Assembly (NCBI GenBank): GCA_017479285.1
Contig: JAFVCL010000099.1
Coordinates: 1 to 43,486, forward strand
From: Lachnospiraceae bacterium
GTDB lineage: Bacteria > Bacillota > Clostridia > Lachnospirales > Lachnospiraceae
Length of the DNA stretch: 43,486 bases
Reading direction: 5' to 3'
Part shown: one piece after another, positions 8,080-16,624 of the stretch
How positions within the stretch are numbered: position 1 is the stretch's first letter
Layout: each line of letters opens with the position of its first letter
Notes under the pieces: generated by a model
Told to the model about the DNA's origin: nothing
Database searches by the model: none
The model's input: only the letters and a program-made list of their open reading frames with translations
Made by a program: the position numbers and the translations under genes

Positions 8080-10209
8080 ATGAATATATATAAAGATTCT
8101 GATGGCATGGACAGGATCGCTCCCGAGGGGCGCAAGGGAAACATAGCCATTCATAAGAGTATAAACGAGGAATTAAAGGAAAGAGAGAGAAAGGCACGGG
8201 AGGCAAAGCAGGCCGGAGGACCGGAGGAAGCTGACAGCGAGATCAGCCTTGACAGCACCGAGCGTGTTAAGGTATTAAGCCCCGGACAGCTTGTCTTCAA
8301 GCGCTTTATTACAAACAAACTTGCGATAGTGGGATCACTGATCCTTATCTTCATGTTTGTTTTCGCGTTTATCGCGCCGATATTCTATCCTTACAGCCAG
8401 ACCCAGATCTTCTATAAGTACGACAATTCGCTTATAGATTACGCTCAGGCAAAGGAGAGGACCGAGTATACGCTCCTTATGCTGGACAAGGACGCGGAGG
8501 TGCACTATTCCGTTAAGAACAAGCTTACCGCCAATATCAACCAGATGAAGAGTGCATCCGAGACGGAGATGACTCTTATAAGCAGCGACGGTAATACATA
8601 CAATCTTGTAAAGAACGCTGACAATATTTACTCCCTGTACGCAACTGCCGCAGAGAAATATGCGACAAAGTCGGGCTCCGTTAAATACGCTAATTACAGC
8701 ACCATCGGCGCAGTTCTTACCTACGAGGCGGGAGCGGAGGAGATTGACGGACTTGCGGATAAGATAAAAGAAGCCATAAGCTCCAAGACGCTCCACTTTA
8801 CCATCGGAAGTGACGAGTTTACACTTGTTCAGGACAAGAAGAATTACACCGTCTATCGCGCCAGCGAGGGCTTTGATTACCTTGTAAAGGAAGAGGGGGA
8901 CGCCTTCGAGGAACTCGTTTCCGAAAACGCGGAGGGCGGAAGGTTTACCTATAAAAACGAAGAGTACACAGTGACCGCGGATTCCGACGGGATTACGGTC
9001 TATCATGTAACCGGACAGGAGAGGATAGCGCTTCTTACCACATATGTATTTGATGCTTATGACCCCTCCTTCAAGATCTCCGAGGAATTTGAGGTGGCTG
9101 CGCTTATGGCATCCATTGAGAGCGGAGAGTTTTCGGCGGACGGCAATACCTACCGTGTTGTCTCCGAGGATGATGAGACTCTGATTTACAATACTTCGGA
9201 TGAAACCAATCCCGTTGCCGCATTCTCGACTATGGTTATCCGCCGTTACAGCGGTGAGGATACCCTCGAGCTGGCGTTTAAGGAGAAGGCCCGCGAGGTC
9301 ATTGACGAGATGGCGGAGACCGGAGCAAAGACCGGAAAGTTTACCTGGCCTATAGCGCAGGTGGACGCTGACGGTGCATATACCTACGACGAAAACGGTG
9401 AGCTTATAAAGGAAGACCGTGAAGTAACCATCAACAGCAAGAATGACTCCTATGTTATGACGGTAGAGCAGGTTGTATACCTTATCGACACCTTCGCCCG
9501 CCCGACCTCCCAGCACCTTGCAGGAACGGACGGAGACGGCATGGATGTGCTCGCCCGTATGATGTACGGCGGCCGTGTCTCACTTATGGTTGCTTTTGTA
9601 GTCGTAATACTTGAGAATGTTCTCGGTATCATCATGGGTGGTATCGCAGGCTTCTTCGGAGGCTGGGTCGATAACATAATAATGCGTGCGGTAGATATCT
9701 TCTACTGTATCCCGAGCATGCCCATACTTATCATAATGGGTGCAATGTTCGATGCCATGAAGCTTAAGCCCTACACCCGTCTTGTATGGATGATGGTGGT
9801 TCTCGGAGTCCTGGGATGGGCGGGAGTTGCAAGACTTGTAAGAGGTCAGATACTCTCCCTGAGGGAGCAGGAATTCATGGTTGCCGCGGAAGCCATCGGA
9901 CTTAAGAACAGCAAGCGTATATTCCGCCACCTTATCCCAAATGTTATGCCGCAGCTTATCGTTACGGCTACATCCGGACTCGGCGGCGTTATCATTACGG
10001 AGTCCACACTTTCCTACCTGGGACTGGGTGTTAAGCACCCTCTCGCTTCATGGGGAACGATGATAAACTCCGTTTCCACTGCAGAGGCGATGAAATCCTA
10101 TACATATATCTGGATTCCCGTCGGACTTCTCATCTGCCTTACGGTTGTTGCCTTTAACTTTGTCGGCGACGGTCTTCGCGACGCCTTCGATCCTAAGATG
10201 AAACGCTAA
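8080..10209 (+). CDS. oppC: Peptide ABC transporter permease, OppC type, with large repeat-containing extracytoplasmic insert
   Basis: This second membrane subunit has 709 residues, against about 300 for a normal OppC. It has a charged cytoplasmic N-terminus (1-78) and one helix (about 81-103). A long soluble segment follows (about 104-475), before the canonical permease core resumes at HLAGTDGDGMDVLARMMYGG with five helices and the coupling loop VAAEAIGLKNSKRIFRHLIPN. Judged by topology the insert is outside the membrane. It holds four related beta units at about 163-196, 237-270, 287-320 and 349-385. Each has a [D/N]GNxY-like turn, a strand with a central Tyr or Phe, and a second strand ending in Tyr (for example SSDGNTYNLV and SADGNTYRVV). 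The units are joined by helical stretches. GGGAGGAAG precedes the ATG. The reading frame is unbroken, so this is a fusion or expansion, not an artefact. Confidence 0.92.
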   Translation: MNIYKDSDGMDRIAPEGRKGNIAIHKSINEELKERERKAREAKQAGGPEEADSEISLDSTERVKVLSPGQLVFKRFITNKLAIVGSLILIFMFVFAFIAPIFYPYSQTQIFYKYDNSLIDYAQAKERTEYTLLMLDKDAEVHYSVKNKLTANINQMKSASETEMTLISSDGNTYNLVKNADNIYSLYATAAEKYATKSGSVKYANYSTIGAVLTYEAGAEEIDGLADKIKEAISSKTLHFTIGSDEFTLVQDKKNYTVYRASEGFDYLVKEEGDAFEELVSENAEGGRFTYKNEEYTVTADSDGITVYHVTGQERIALLTTYVFDAYDPSFKISEEFEVAALMASIESGEFSADGNTYRVVSEDDETLIYNTSDETNPVAAFSTMVIRRYSGEDTLELAFKEKAREVIDEMAETGAKTGKFTWPIAQVDADGAYTYDENGELIKEDREVTINSKNDSYVMTVEQVVYLIDTFARPTSQHLAGTDGDGMDVLARMMYGGRVSLMVAFVVVILENVLGIIMGGIAGFFGGWVDNIIMRAVDIFYCIPSMPILIIMGAMFDAMKLKPYTRLVWMMVVLGVLGWAGVARLVRGQILSLREQEFMVAAEAIGLKNSKRIFRHLIPNVMPQLIVTATSGLGGVIITESTLSYLGLGVKHPLASWGTMINSVSTAEAMKSYTYIWIPVGLLICLTVVAFNFVGDGLRDAFDPKMKR

Positions 10210-10223
10210 GGGGGAAGAGGAAA

Positions 10224-11420
10224 ATGGCTAAGAAAAGTTCTTATATTTCAAACAGAGAAACTGCGAAGATAACCCGCAGAAACCGCCAGATAACAAGGCG
10301 TCTTGAGAAAGAAAGAAAGCGCAAAAATGTTCCGGAGTCGGTTTACAAGACAAAGATGAAGGACAATAACAATGTTGTTGAGTTCGACAATGTCTGCTCC
10401 TACTTCTTTACCGATATCGGAGTCGTAAAGGCGGTGGACGGAATTTCATTCGAGGTTCCGAAGTGCTCCACCGTGGGTATCGTAGGCGAGTCTGGATGCG
10501 GAAAAAGTGTTACAAGTCTCTCTCTCATGCAGCTGTTACAGCGCCCCTCCGGTCAGACCGTGGGCGGAGAGATAAGGCTTAATATAGACGGGGACGGCGA
10601 TGCGATAAATATCGTAAAGACTCCCACCAGCGTAATGCAGAATATCCGCGGCAACAAGATGTCCATGATATTCCAGGAGCCCATGACCAGCTTAAACCCC
10701 GTATTCCGTATCGGTGAGCAGGTAAATGAGGTTATAAAGCTTCACAATCCGGAGATGAGCAAGGAGGATATCAAGTCGAGAACTCTCGAGATGCTTGAAC
10801 TTGTGGGCATTGCCAACAAGGAGGGCGTATATGAGATGTTCCCCCACGAGCTTTCCGGAGGTATGCGCCAGCGTGTAATGATCGCCATCGCCCTTGCCTG
10901 CCGCCCTTCGCTTATTATCGCGGATGAGCCCACGACAGCTCTTGATGTTACCATCCAGGCCCAGATTCTTGACCTTCTCAAAGGTCTTAAGGAGAAGGTA
11001 AACAGCTCGATCATGCTTATAACCCATGACCTCGGAGTTGTTGCAAATATGGCGGATTATGTTGTCGTTATGTACGCGGGCCGTGTTATAGAGAAGGGTA
11101 CAACAAGGGATATATTCAGTAATCCCTGCCACCCTTACACCATCGGACTTATGAAATCAAAGCCCGTTGTAGGCAAAAAGGTGGATGAGCTTTACAATAT
11201 CCCCGGAAGCGTACCCAACCCTGTCAATATGCCGGATTACTGCTACTTCAGAGACAGATGTGAATATACCTGTGACAAGTGCAGGAACAAGGAGGCAGGC
11301 TTCGGAAACTATCCTCCGGAGATAAAGATAAGCGACACGCATGTCGTTTCATGCTATAGGTTTTATGATGAGGGACAGGTTATGGGATATCCGAACCCTG
11401 TTAATGTGGAGGATCTGTAA
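10224..11420 (+). CDS. oppD: Peptide ABC transporter ATP-binding protein, OppD type
   Basis: This is a cytoplasmic ATPase subunit. Walker [12 protein letters not shown], signature LSGGMRQRV, Walker [13 protein letters not shown] and the switch His (LITHDLG) are all intact. The C-terminal oligopeptide-type extension carries the Cys-rich segment [15 protein letters not shown]. In some Opp/Dpp ATPases the equivalent region binds an iron-sulphur cluster; whether this one does is not known. An unusual strongly basic 45-residue N-terminal extension, rich in Arg and Lys, precedes the ATPase fold. The gene follows oppC after 14 bases and overlaps the next ATPase gene by one base (TAATG), so translation is probably coupled. 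Confidence 0.95.
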   Translation: MAKKSSYISNRETAKITRRNRQITRRLEKERKRKNVPESVYKTKMKDNNNVVEFDNVCSYFFTDIGVVKAVDGISFEVPKCSTVGIVGESGCGKSVTSLSLMQLLQRPSGQTVGGEIRLNIDGDGDAINIVKTPTSVMQNIRGNKMSMIFQEPMTSLNPVFRIGEQVNEVIKLHNPEMSKEDIKSRTLEMLELVGIANKEGVYEMFPHELSGGMRQRVMIAIALACRPSLIIADEPTTALDVTIQAQILDLLKGLKEKVNSSIMLITHDLGVVANMADYVVVMYAGRVIEKGTTRDIFSNPCHPYTIGLMKSKPVVGKKVDELYNIPGSVPNPVNMPDYCYFRDRCEYTCDKCRNKEAGFGNYPPEIKISDTHVVSCYRFYDEGQVMGYPNPVNVEDL

Positions 11421-12523
11421 TGGCAAACGAAAATACCAATATAAATACAAATGCTGATACGGAAACTTTATCTGAAGATGTCCTTGTAGTCCGTGACCTT
11501 AAGAAATACTTCCCCACCGCCAAGAACTTTTTCGGAAAGCCCCTCGGGTTTGTCAAAGCGGTTGACGGTGTATCCTTTACTATAAAGCGCGGTACGACAA
11601 TGGGTCTCGTTGGAGAGTCCGGATGCGGCAAGTCAACGACGGGACGCACGCTTCTGCGCCTTCAGGAGAAAACCTCCGGTGAGGTTCTCTTTAACGGTAT
11701 CGATATATTTGAGCTTAAGAAGGAGGAGCTTAGAAAGCTCCGCCCGAAGATTCAGATAGTATTCCAGGATCCCTTCTCAAGCCTCTCGCCCAGAATCCCC
11801 GTAGGAGAAATAATCGGTGAGGCGGTCCGCGAGCACGGAATTGTTCCCCCTGAGGAGTATGACGATTATATTACCCGTATAATGAAGGCCTGCGGTCTGC
11901 AGGAGTACCACAAGGACCGTTATCCCCATGAGTTCTCGGGAGGACAGCGTCAGCGTATCTGCATAGCGAGAGCACTTGCGCTGAACCCTGAATTTATCGT
12001 GTGCGATGAGCCTGTGTCCGCGCTTGATGTTTCTATCCAGGCGCAGATCATAAACCTTTTGAAGGAGCTTCAGGAGCAGTTCGGACTTACATATCTGTTC
12101 ATATCCCATGACCTTTCGGTCGTTGAGCATATCTCGGATACAGTAGGTGTTATGTACCTTGGAAATATGGTGGAGTACGCCGAGACAGGGGAGCTGTACG
12201 CAAATCCTCTGCATCCGTACACCAAGGCTCTTTTCTCCGCAATCCCGATCCCTGATCCGGATGCCCAGATGAACCGTATTATTCTCGAGGGAAGCATTCC
12301 TTCTCCCGCAAATCCGCCCAGCGGCTGCAAATTCCACACCCGCTGCAGCGAGTGCATGGAGATGTGCAAGTATTGCCAGCCCGAGTACAGAGAGATAACG
12401 CCCGGTCATTTTACCGCCTGCCATCTTTTCAACACGCCCGAGATGAACGCAAAGTTTGAGGCTGAAAGCAAGGCTGCCGCGGATAAGGAAAAGGCTGATG
12501 AAAAAGACAAAGTGGGTCGATGA
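11420..12523 (+). CDS. oppF: Peptide ABC transporter ATP-binding protein, OppF type
   Basis: This second ATPase subunit pairs with OppD. It has 367 residues with Walker [14 protein letters not shown], signature [15 protein letters not shown], Walker [13 protein letters not shown] and switch His [11 protein letters not shown]. The oligopeptide-family C-terminal tail includes the Cys cluster [14 protein letters not shown]. The protein ends in a Lys/Asp/Ala-rich charged tail (about 345-367) whose codons also contain the start of the next small gene. The ATG overlaps the oppD stop by one base. Confidence 0.95.
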   Translation: MANENTNINTNADTETLSEDVLVVRDLKKYFPTAKNFFGKPLGFVKAVDGVSFTIKRGTTMGLVGESGCGKSTTGRTLLRLQEKTSGEVLFNGIDIFELKKEELRKLRPKIQIVFQDPFSSLSPRIPVGEIIGEAVREHGIVPPEEYDDYITRIMKACGLQEYHKDRYPHEFSGGQRQRICIARALALNPEFIVCDEPVSALDVSIQAQIINLLKELQEQFGLTYLFISHDLSVVEHISDTVGVMYLGNMVEYAETGELYANPLHPYTKALFSAIPIPDPDAQMNRIILEGSIPSPANPPSGCKFHTRCSECMEMCKYCQPEYREITPGHFTACHLFNTPEMNAKFEAESKAAADKEKADEKDKVGR

Positions 12524-12806
12524 CGGACGAACAATCGCAAATATGAATCTTGAGGGAATGCCATGGTATAATCCCGCTCTTGATGAAAAGGCGCGGGAGA
12601 AAAAAGAGCGCGGCGAGACAAAAGAGCCGGGAGGCATTTCCCAAAGAACTGCCAGAGACCGGGCAGGAGTATCGGAGCCTCTTGGCATAAAGGAGACACT
12701 CTCAATGACGAAGGGGGTTCTACTTGCCGCAATGCTGGTGGCAGTCGTGTTTGTAGTGGTTTTCTTTTTATTTATTCTGTTCTGCGTTTTTGTGTGGCTC
12801 AAATAG
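12498..12806 (+). CDS. Small tail-anchored membrane protein overlapping oppF
   Basis: This 102-residue protein has the N-terminus [20 protein letters not shown] and one C-terminal membrane helix (about 72-100, rich in Val and Phe). Its first 26 bases overlap the end of oppF in another frame. I chose the ATG behind AAGGAAAAGG; an in-frame upstream ATG would extend it with a basic stretch but has no site. The [17 protein letters not shown] segment is one I associate with small membrane proteins of Clostridia, but no function is established. The middle is Glu/Lys/Arg-rich and hydrophilic, presumably cytoplasmic. Position as last gene of the opp-type operon suggests an accessory role; that is inference. 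Confidence 0.75.
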   Translation: MKKTKWVDDGRTIANMNLEGMPWYNPALDEKAREKKERGETKEPGGISQRTARDRAGVSEPLGIKETLSMTKGVLLAAMLVAVVFVVVFFLFILFCVFVWLK

Positions 12807-12820
12807 AAAACAGGAAACGG

Positions 12821-12864
12821 AGAATCCCGTACGCTTATTTTAATAAAGCGCGGGATTCTTTTTT
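12821..12864 (+). terminator. Terminator of the opp-type operon
   Basis: AGAATCCCG and CGGGATTCT form a stem with a smaller inner GCTTAT/ATAAAGC pairing, followed by six T. Confidence 0.85.
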
Positions 12865-12880
12865 ATGTTTTATTTTCTTC

Positions 12881-12919
12881 TTTACCAAATCTTAACCGGG
12901 TTATAACCATATCTTAACC
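12881..12919 (+). promoter_or_regulatory. Four 11-bp-phased TTAACC-like boxes upstream of the solute-binding lipoprotein
   Basis: TTTACC (12881), TTAACC (12892), ATAACC (12903) and TTAACC (12914) are each separated by exactly five bases. The arrangement is that of PhoP/OmpR-family binding sites: Bacillus Pho boxes are TT(A/C/T)A(C/T)A repeats with 5-base spacers. The last box ends 13 bases before a GATAAT -10 (12933-12938) and so replaces the -35, as in activator-dependent promoters. The spacing is seen directly; the regulator is inferred. Confidence 0.6.
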
Positions 12920-12932
12920 GCCGTATGTCCGG

Positions 12933-12938
12933 GATAAT
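12933..12938 (+). promoter_or_regulatory. Candidate -10 element for the lipoprotein gene
   Basis: GATAAT lies 13 bases after the last phased box and about 63 bases before the start codon, with no consensus -35. This fits an activator-dependent promoter. Confidence 0.4.
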
Positions 12939-13000
12939 GCTATTATTTTACTATATAGTACACGGCAGATTAATAAAAAACGATTTGGCAGGAGGAAAGT

Positions 13001-15121
13001 ATGAAATATACAAAAAAGATCATTGCATTTGTTTTGACATTTATAATGACCATTAATGTTTTTACAGGCTGCAGCTCGGGAAAAAACAGAGAGGTCATGA
13101 CAGGCTATGAAAGAACTGACAAAAATATTGTGGCTGATCTGAAGGAAACGGAGAATTTAAAGGAATACAAGGCTGAATTTACGGAGCTTGGGGACAGTGA
13201 CAGTATAAGGATGTACTCCACGGCGTTAAAGGGCGGGGAGCCCTTCTATGTGTCCATGGATCCTTCGGGAGACGGCGGGATATATGTTTACAGGTATGGA
13301 AGCGGGGAAGAGGCGGAAACAGGGACTGAGCTTATCTCCGGGGAGAAGTGGATATATCCCGGTTTATTTGATATTTCAAATGACGGAGAGTATTACCTTC
13401 TCTGGGACCGGGTGCTGGATAATGCAAGGAAGGTTACCCTGTACAGGTTTGATGCAGGAGGAAATATAGAGAGCTCCTTTGATTTTCCGGAGGATATAAA
13501 TATATGGTCTTTCACGGCAGGTGAGGCGGACCGGATCTACACCATCGAAGGCGATGGTGCAAAAAATACGATAAGGCAGTATGACTTGAATGGTAATCAA
13601 TTGGAAAACCTTGCAGGCCTGCCACAGACTTATTACAATGTCATAGGCTCGGGAGGGGAAGGCAGGCTTATCCTCGCAGATTTTGATAAAATGTATGAGT
13701 ACGATCCGGCAAAGGGAAAGTGCAGAGAGATACTGAACTGGCTTGATGTGGGAATAGAGGGAAACAAGGTAAGGAAACTTGAGAGAGTTGGAGAAGAGTA
13801 TATTGTTTTGATAGATGATTTTGATCTCGGAAAGTGCGAAATAGCCAAAATTACAGAGAAGAACGGGGAGGAGACAAGTGACGGACCTGTGGATATCGTG
13901 ATAGACACCTTTTCAATCGCAACATCTCTGCAGTCCGCTATATCGAGCTATAACCGGTCGCAGTCGGATTACCGCATTGTAACAAGAGTCTTTAATGAAG
14001 GGGAATATATTGCAACGGAGGAGGACAGGGACAAAATGATGCTGGACCTTCTGGGTGAGAATCCGCCGGATATGATCGATCTTGGCTTAAGCACAAATAT
14101 AGGCGATTTTATAACCAAAGGATATGTTGAAAATCTAAACAGCTATGTGGAAAACAGCAGCGAGGTCGATCTTAACAACTATTTTGAAAATGTTCTTGAT
14201 GGTTTCAGAGAAGGAGAATTCCTGGCAGCCATACCCCCCACATTTGGTATCTCATCATATTTAACCGGAGACAGTGAATTCCCTGACAGCGGAGATTGGA
14301 CCGTCAGAAGTCTTATAGAGTACGACCTGTCCAATCCCGATAAAAATCTTCAGGAAAACTTTGGAGAGTGGGATGTGCTGAATCTGTGTCTGTATCGTAA
14401 TCTTGAGCATTTTGTGAATATCGATACAGGTTCCTGTTCCTTTGACAATGAGGATTTCCGTATGATAATGGAATATGCCAGGGAGTATGCCGGAAAGGGT
14501 GGGATTGTATCTAACACGGCTATTCCGACTGCTACCACGATACTGAAGTGGTGCGCTAATGACAGGCTGGAGGATATGCAATACTGCGGATTAAATACTT
14601 TTGGAGAAGATTATCGCTATATCGGATATCCAACCTTTGACGGAAAAGGAGGGCATGAGATTTACTATCTTAACGGAGCTGCGCTTGCAATAACCTCATG
14701 GTCGGACCATAAGGAGGGCGCGTGGGATTTTATTGAGTATTATCTTGGGAGTATTCAAATAGATACTGCGTACTCTGGGACGCCCTACGGAATACCCTCT
14801 GACAAAAGGCTTGTGGAAGAGCAGATAGAGCTTCTTAGATCGGAGGATGGACCTCTTAAGAAAATGGAGATTTATACTTCGCCCGAAGGAGGGGAATCAC
14901 AGGAAATTCTGCGTCATCCTCTGACGGAGGAAGAGGTAAGCGCTTACCGGGAAATAATAGAATCGGCAGTTGCGAGACCATTATGGGAAAGACCCGTTAA
15001 CTCTATAATAGCAGAAGAGTCGGGGGCATATTTCGCCGGTCAGAAAAGCCTTGATGAAGTCATAAAGACCATAGAGAGCCGGGTAGGAATTTATCTTGCG
15101 GAAAAATATGGCAGTCGATAA
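13001..15121 (+). CDS. Orphan extracellular solute-binding lipoprotein with N-terminal beta-propeller-like region
   Basis: This 706-residue lipoprotein has a signal peptide ending FTGC (Cys24). Residues about 60-295 show repeated short beta blades (for example GGIYVYRYGSGEE, KVTLYRFDAGGN, NTIRQYDLNGNQL, DKMYEYDPAKGK), consistent with a propeller-like sensor or binding region. From about 300 a classical extracellular solute-binding fold follows (VDIVIDTFSIATSLQSAI, then a Trp-rich sugar-binding-type C-lobe). No permease or ATPase gene is adjacent, so it must share a transporter encoded elsewhere or act as a sensor input. It lies alone behind four phased boxes and before the hflX promoter. GGAGGAAAG precedes the ATG. 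The ligand cannot be told; the phased boxes might point to phosphate or another stress signal. Confidence 0.85.
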   Translation: MKYTKKIIAFVLTFIMTINVFTGCSSGKNREVMTGYERTDKNIVADLKETENLKEYKAEFTELGDSDSIRMYSTALKGGEPFYVSMDPSGDGGIYVYRYGSGEEAETGTELISGEKWIYPGLFDISNDGEYYLLWDRVLDNARKVTLYRFDAGGNIESSFDFPEDINIWSFTAGEADRIYTIEGDGAKNTIRQYDLNGNQLENLAGLPQTYYNVIGSGGEGRLILADFDKMYEYDPAKGKCREILNWLDVGIEGNKVRKLERVGEEYIVLIDDFDLGKCEIAKITEKNGEETSDGPVDIVIDTFSIATSLQSAISSYNRSQSDYRIVTRVFNEGEYIATEEDRDKMMLDLLGENPPDMIDLGLSTNIGDFITKGYVENLNSYVENSSEVDLNNYFENVLDGFREGEFLAAIPPTFGISSYLTGDSEFPDSGDWTVRSLIEYDLSNPDKNLQENFGEWDVLNLCLYRNLEHFVNIDTGSCSFDNEDFRMIMEYAREYAGKGGIVSNTAIPTATTILKWCANDRLEDMQYCGLNTFGEDYRYIGYPTFDGKGGHEIYYLNGAALAITSWSDHKEGAWDFIEYYLGSIQIDTAYSGTPYGIPSDKRLVEEQIELLRSEDGPLKKMEIYTSPEGGESQEILRHPLTEEEVSAYREIIESAVARPLWERPVNSIIAEESGAYFAGQKSLDEVIKTIESRVGIYLAEKYGSR

Positions 15122-15131
15122 TACCGAACGC

Positions 15132-15160
15132 TTGTTTTTAAGCTGTTTTTCTGTTATTAT
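15132..15160 (+). promoter_or_regulatory. Promoter of hflX
   Basis: TTGTTT and TATTAT are separated by 17 bp, about 85 bases before the hflX start. The -10 is followed by a leader containing a perfect hairpin. Confidence 0.55.
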
Positions 15161-15190
15161 TACATAAAAACAGAGTGATAAGTAATTTAA

Positions 15191-15216
15191 GCCTGCACTG
15201 CAATTGCAGTGTGGGC
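15191..15216 (+). repeat. Hairpin in the hflX leader
   Basis: An 11-bp stem with two G-U pairs closes on an AATT loop, built around the 16-base palindrome CACTGCAATTGCAGTG. It lies between the promoter and the start codon. Only a poor T-run follows (GTTTGATTTA), so it could be a weak attenuator, an operator or a stabilising 5' hairpin. Confidence 0.5.
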
Positions 15217-15243
15217 GTTTGATTTATCAGGGAAGACAGGTCA

Positions 15244-16608
15244 ATGACGGAAATCACAAATACAACAAATGAAGTAATAAAGGCAATTCTTGTGGGGCTT
15301 AACACGCCGGATCGGGAAAAGGAAGGGACGGTCTCTGATTTTGACCACTCGATGACAGAGATGAAAAGTCTTGTGGAAGCCTGCGATCTCGAGGTCGCCG
15401 GTATTGTGACCCAGAGTCTCGAACATCCCGAGAGCGGGACTTATATCGGTAAGGGAAAGGCATACGAAATTGCGGATACAATAAGAGACACGGGAGCGGA
15501 GTACTGCATATTTGAGGGAAATCTCTCCCCGGCCCAGATGAAGAACCTTCAAAGAATTGTTGAGGTGCCGGTATGGGACAGAACAAATCTTATACTGGAG
15601 ATATTCTCAAGGAGGGCTAAAACAAGGGAGGCAAAGCTCCAGGTCGAGTCCGCATATTTACACTTTATGCTGCCGAGGCTTACCGGTATGTGGCAGCACC
15701 TTGGGCGACAGGGCGGTGGAAGCGGAAGCCGCTCCAACAAAGGTATCGGGGAAACGCAGATAGAGCTGGACAGAAGGCATATTAACCATCGGTTAGCAGA
15801 GCTTTCAAAGGAGCTTGATACTATAAGCAAAACGAGAAAGGTCCAGCGGCTTGGGAGACAGAGCGGAATGCTTCCCACTGTGGCTCTCGTGGGATATACC
15901 AATGCGGGAAAGTCTTCCTTGATGAACAGGCTCATTTCCCTTTCGGAGAAGGTAACAAAAAGAAATCCGGAGGACACGGAGGAGAAGAAGGTATTTGAGA
16001 AGGATATGCTCTTTGCGACCCTCGATACCTCGGTAAGGCGTATTTATACAGGGGATAAGAAGGATTTTCTTTTATCAGATACGGTAGGTTTTATAGAAAA
16101 TCTTCCCCATGGTCTTGTAAAGGCATTCCGCTCGACCCTCGAGGAGATAAAGTACGCACAGCTTCTTTTGATAGTATTGGACGCTTCGGACCCATACCAT
16201 AAGCAGCATCGTCTTGTCACGGAGAAAACCCTGGCAGAGCTGGAGCCCCTGGACATTCCGAGAATATATGTAATGAACAAGGCCGATCTTCTTGAGTCTA
16301 AAGAGGCTTCGGTCATGAGCGTGGCGGAGGGCATACAGGGTAACGCTGTAACCGTCTATATATCCGCAAAGACCGGTGAGGGTATAGATGAGCTTTTAAA
16401 GAGGATAAATGAGGTCCTCCATAAAGGCGAGAAAAAGATGGAGGTTCTTATCCCGTTCTCAAAGGGAGAGCTTCTCGGAAGGCTCCATACATCTGGCGCG
16501 GTAATAAGCGAGGAGTATACCGAAGACGGAACCCTCGCCACAATTGACTGCCCTGTGTATATGAAGGATGAGCTGGCGGAGTATCTAAAGTCAGGGGCTG
16601 TTGAATGA
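15244..16608 (+). CDS. hflX: Ribosome-associated GTPase HflX
   Basis: HflX splits or rescues stalled ribosomes, notably under heat or antibiotic stress. The 454-residue product has the N-terminal HflX domain, the Gly-rich linker (GRQGGGSGSRSNKGIGETQIELD, in part), a helical arm, and a GTPase domain with P-loop GYTNAGKSS (217-225), DTVGFIENLP as G3 and NKADLL as G4. A C-terminal domain of about 65 residues follows. The stretch between P-loop helix and switch I is longer than usual: an acidic/basic insert of about 18 residues (NPEDTEEKKVFEK) precedes DMLFATLDTS. The gene has its own promoter. It converges with the UbiA-type gene across only 16 bases, with no clear terminator between. Confidence 0.95.
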   Translation: MTEITNTTNEVIKAILVGLNTPDREKEGTVSDFDHSMTEMKSLVEACDLEVAGIVTQSLEHPESGTYIGKGKAYEIADTIRDTGAEYCIFEGNLSPAQMKNLQRIVEVPVWDRTNLILEIFSRRAKTREAKLQVESAYLHFMLPRLTGMWQHLGRQGGGSGSRSNKGIGETQIELDRRHINHRLAELSKELDTISKTRKVQRLGRQSGMLPTVALVGYTNAGKSSLMNRLISLSEKVTKRNPEDTEEKKVFEKDMLFATLDTSVRRIYTGDKKDFLLSDTVGFIENLPHGLVKAFRSTLEEIKYAQLLLIVLDASDPYHKQHRLVTEKTLAELEPLDIPRIYVMNKADLLESKEASVMSVAEGIQGNAVTVYISAKTGEGIDELLKRINEVLHKGEKKMEVLIPFSKGELLGRLHTSGAVISEEYTEDGTLATIDCPVYMKDELAEYLKSGAVE

Positions 16609-16624
16609 GCTGCGAATATGCCGT

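Noticed and set aside
8335-9516. Open frame of about 393 codons on the minus strand opposite the OppC insert
   Set aside because: It lies wholly inside oppC, has no ribosome binding site or recognisable domain, and is explained by the codon pattern of the plus-strand gene.
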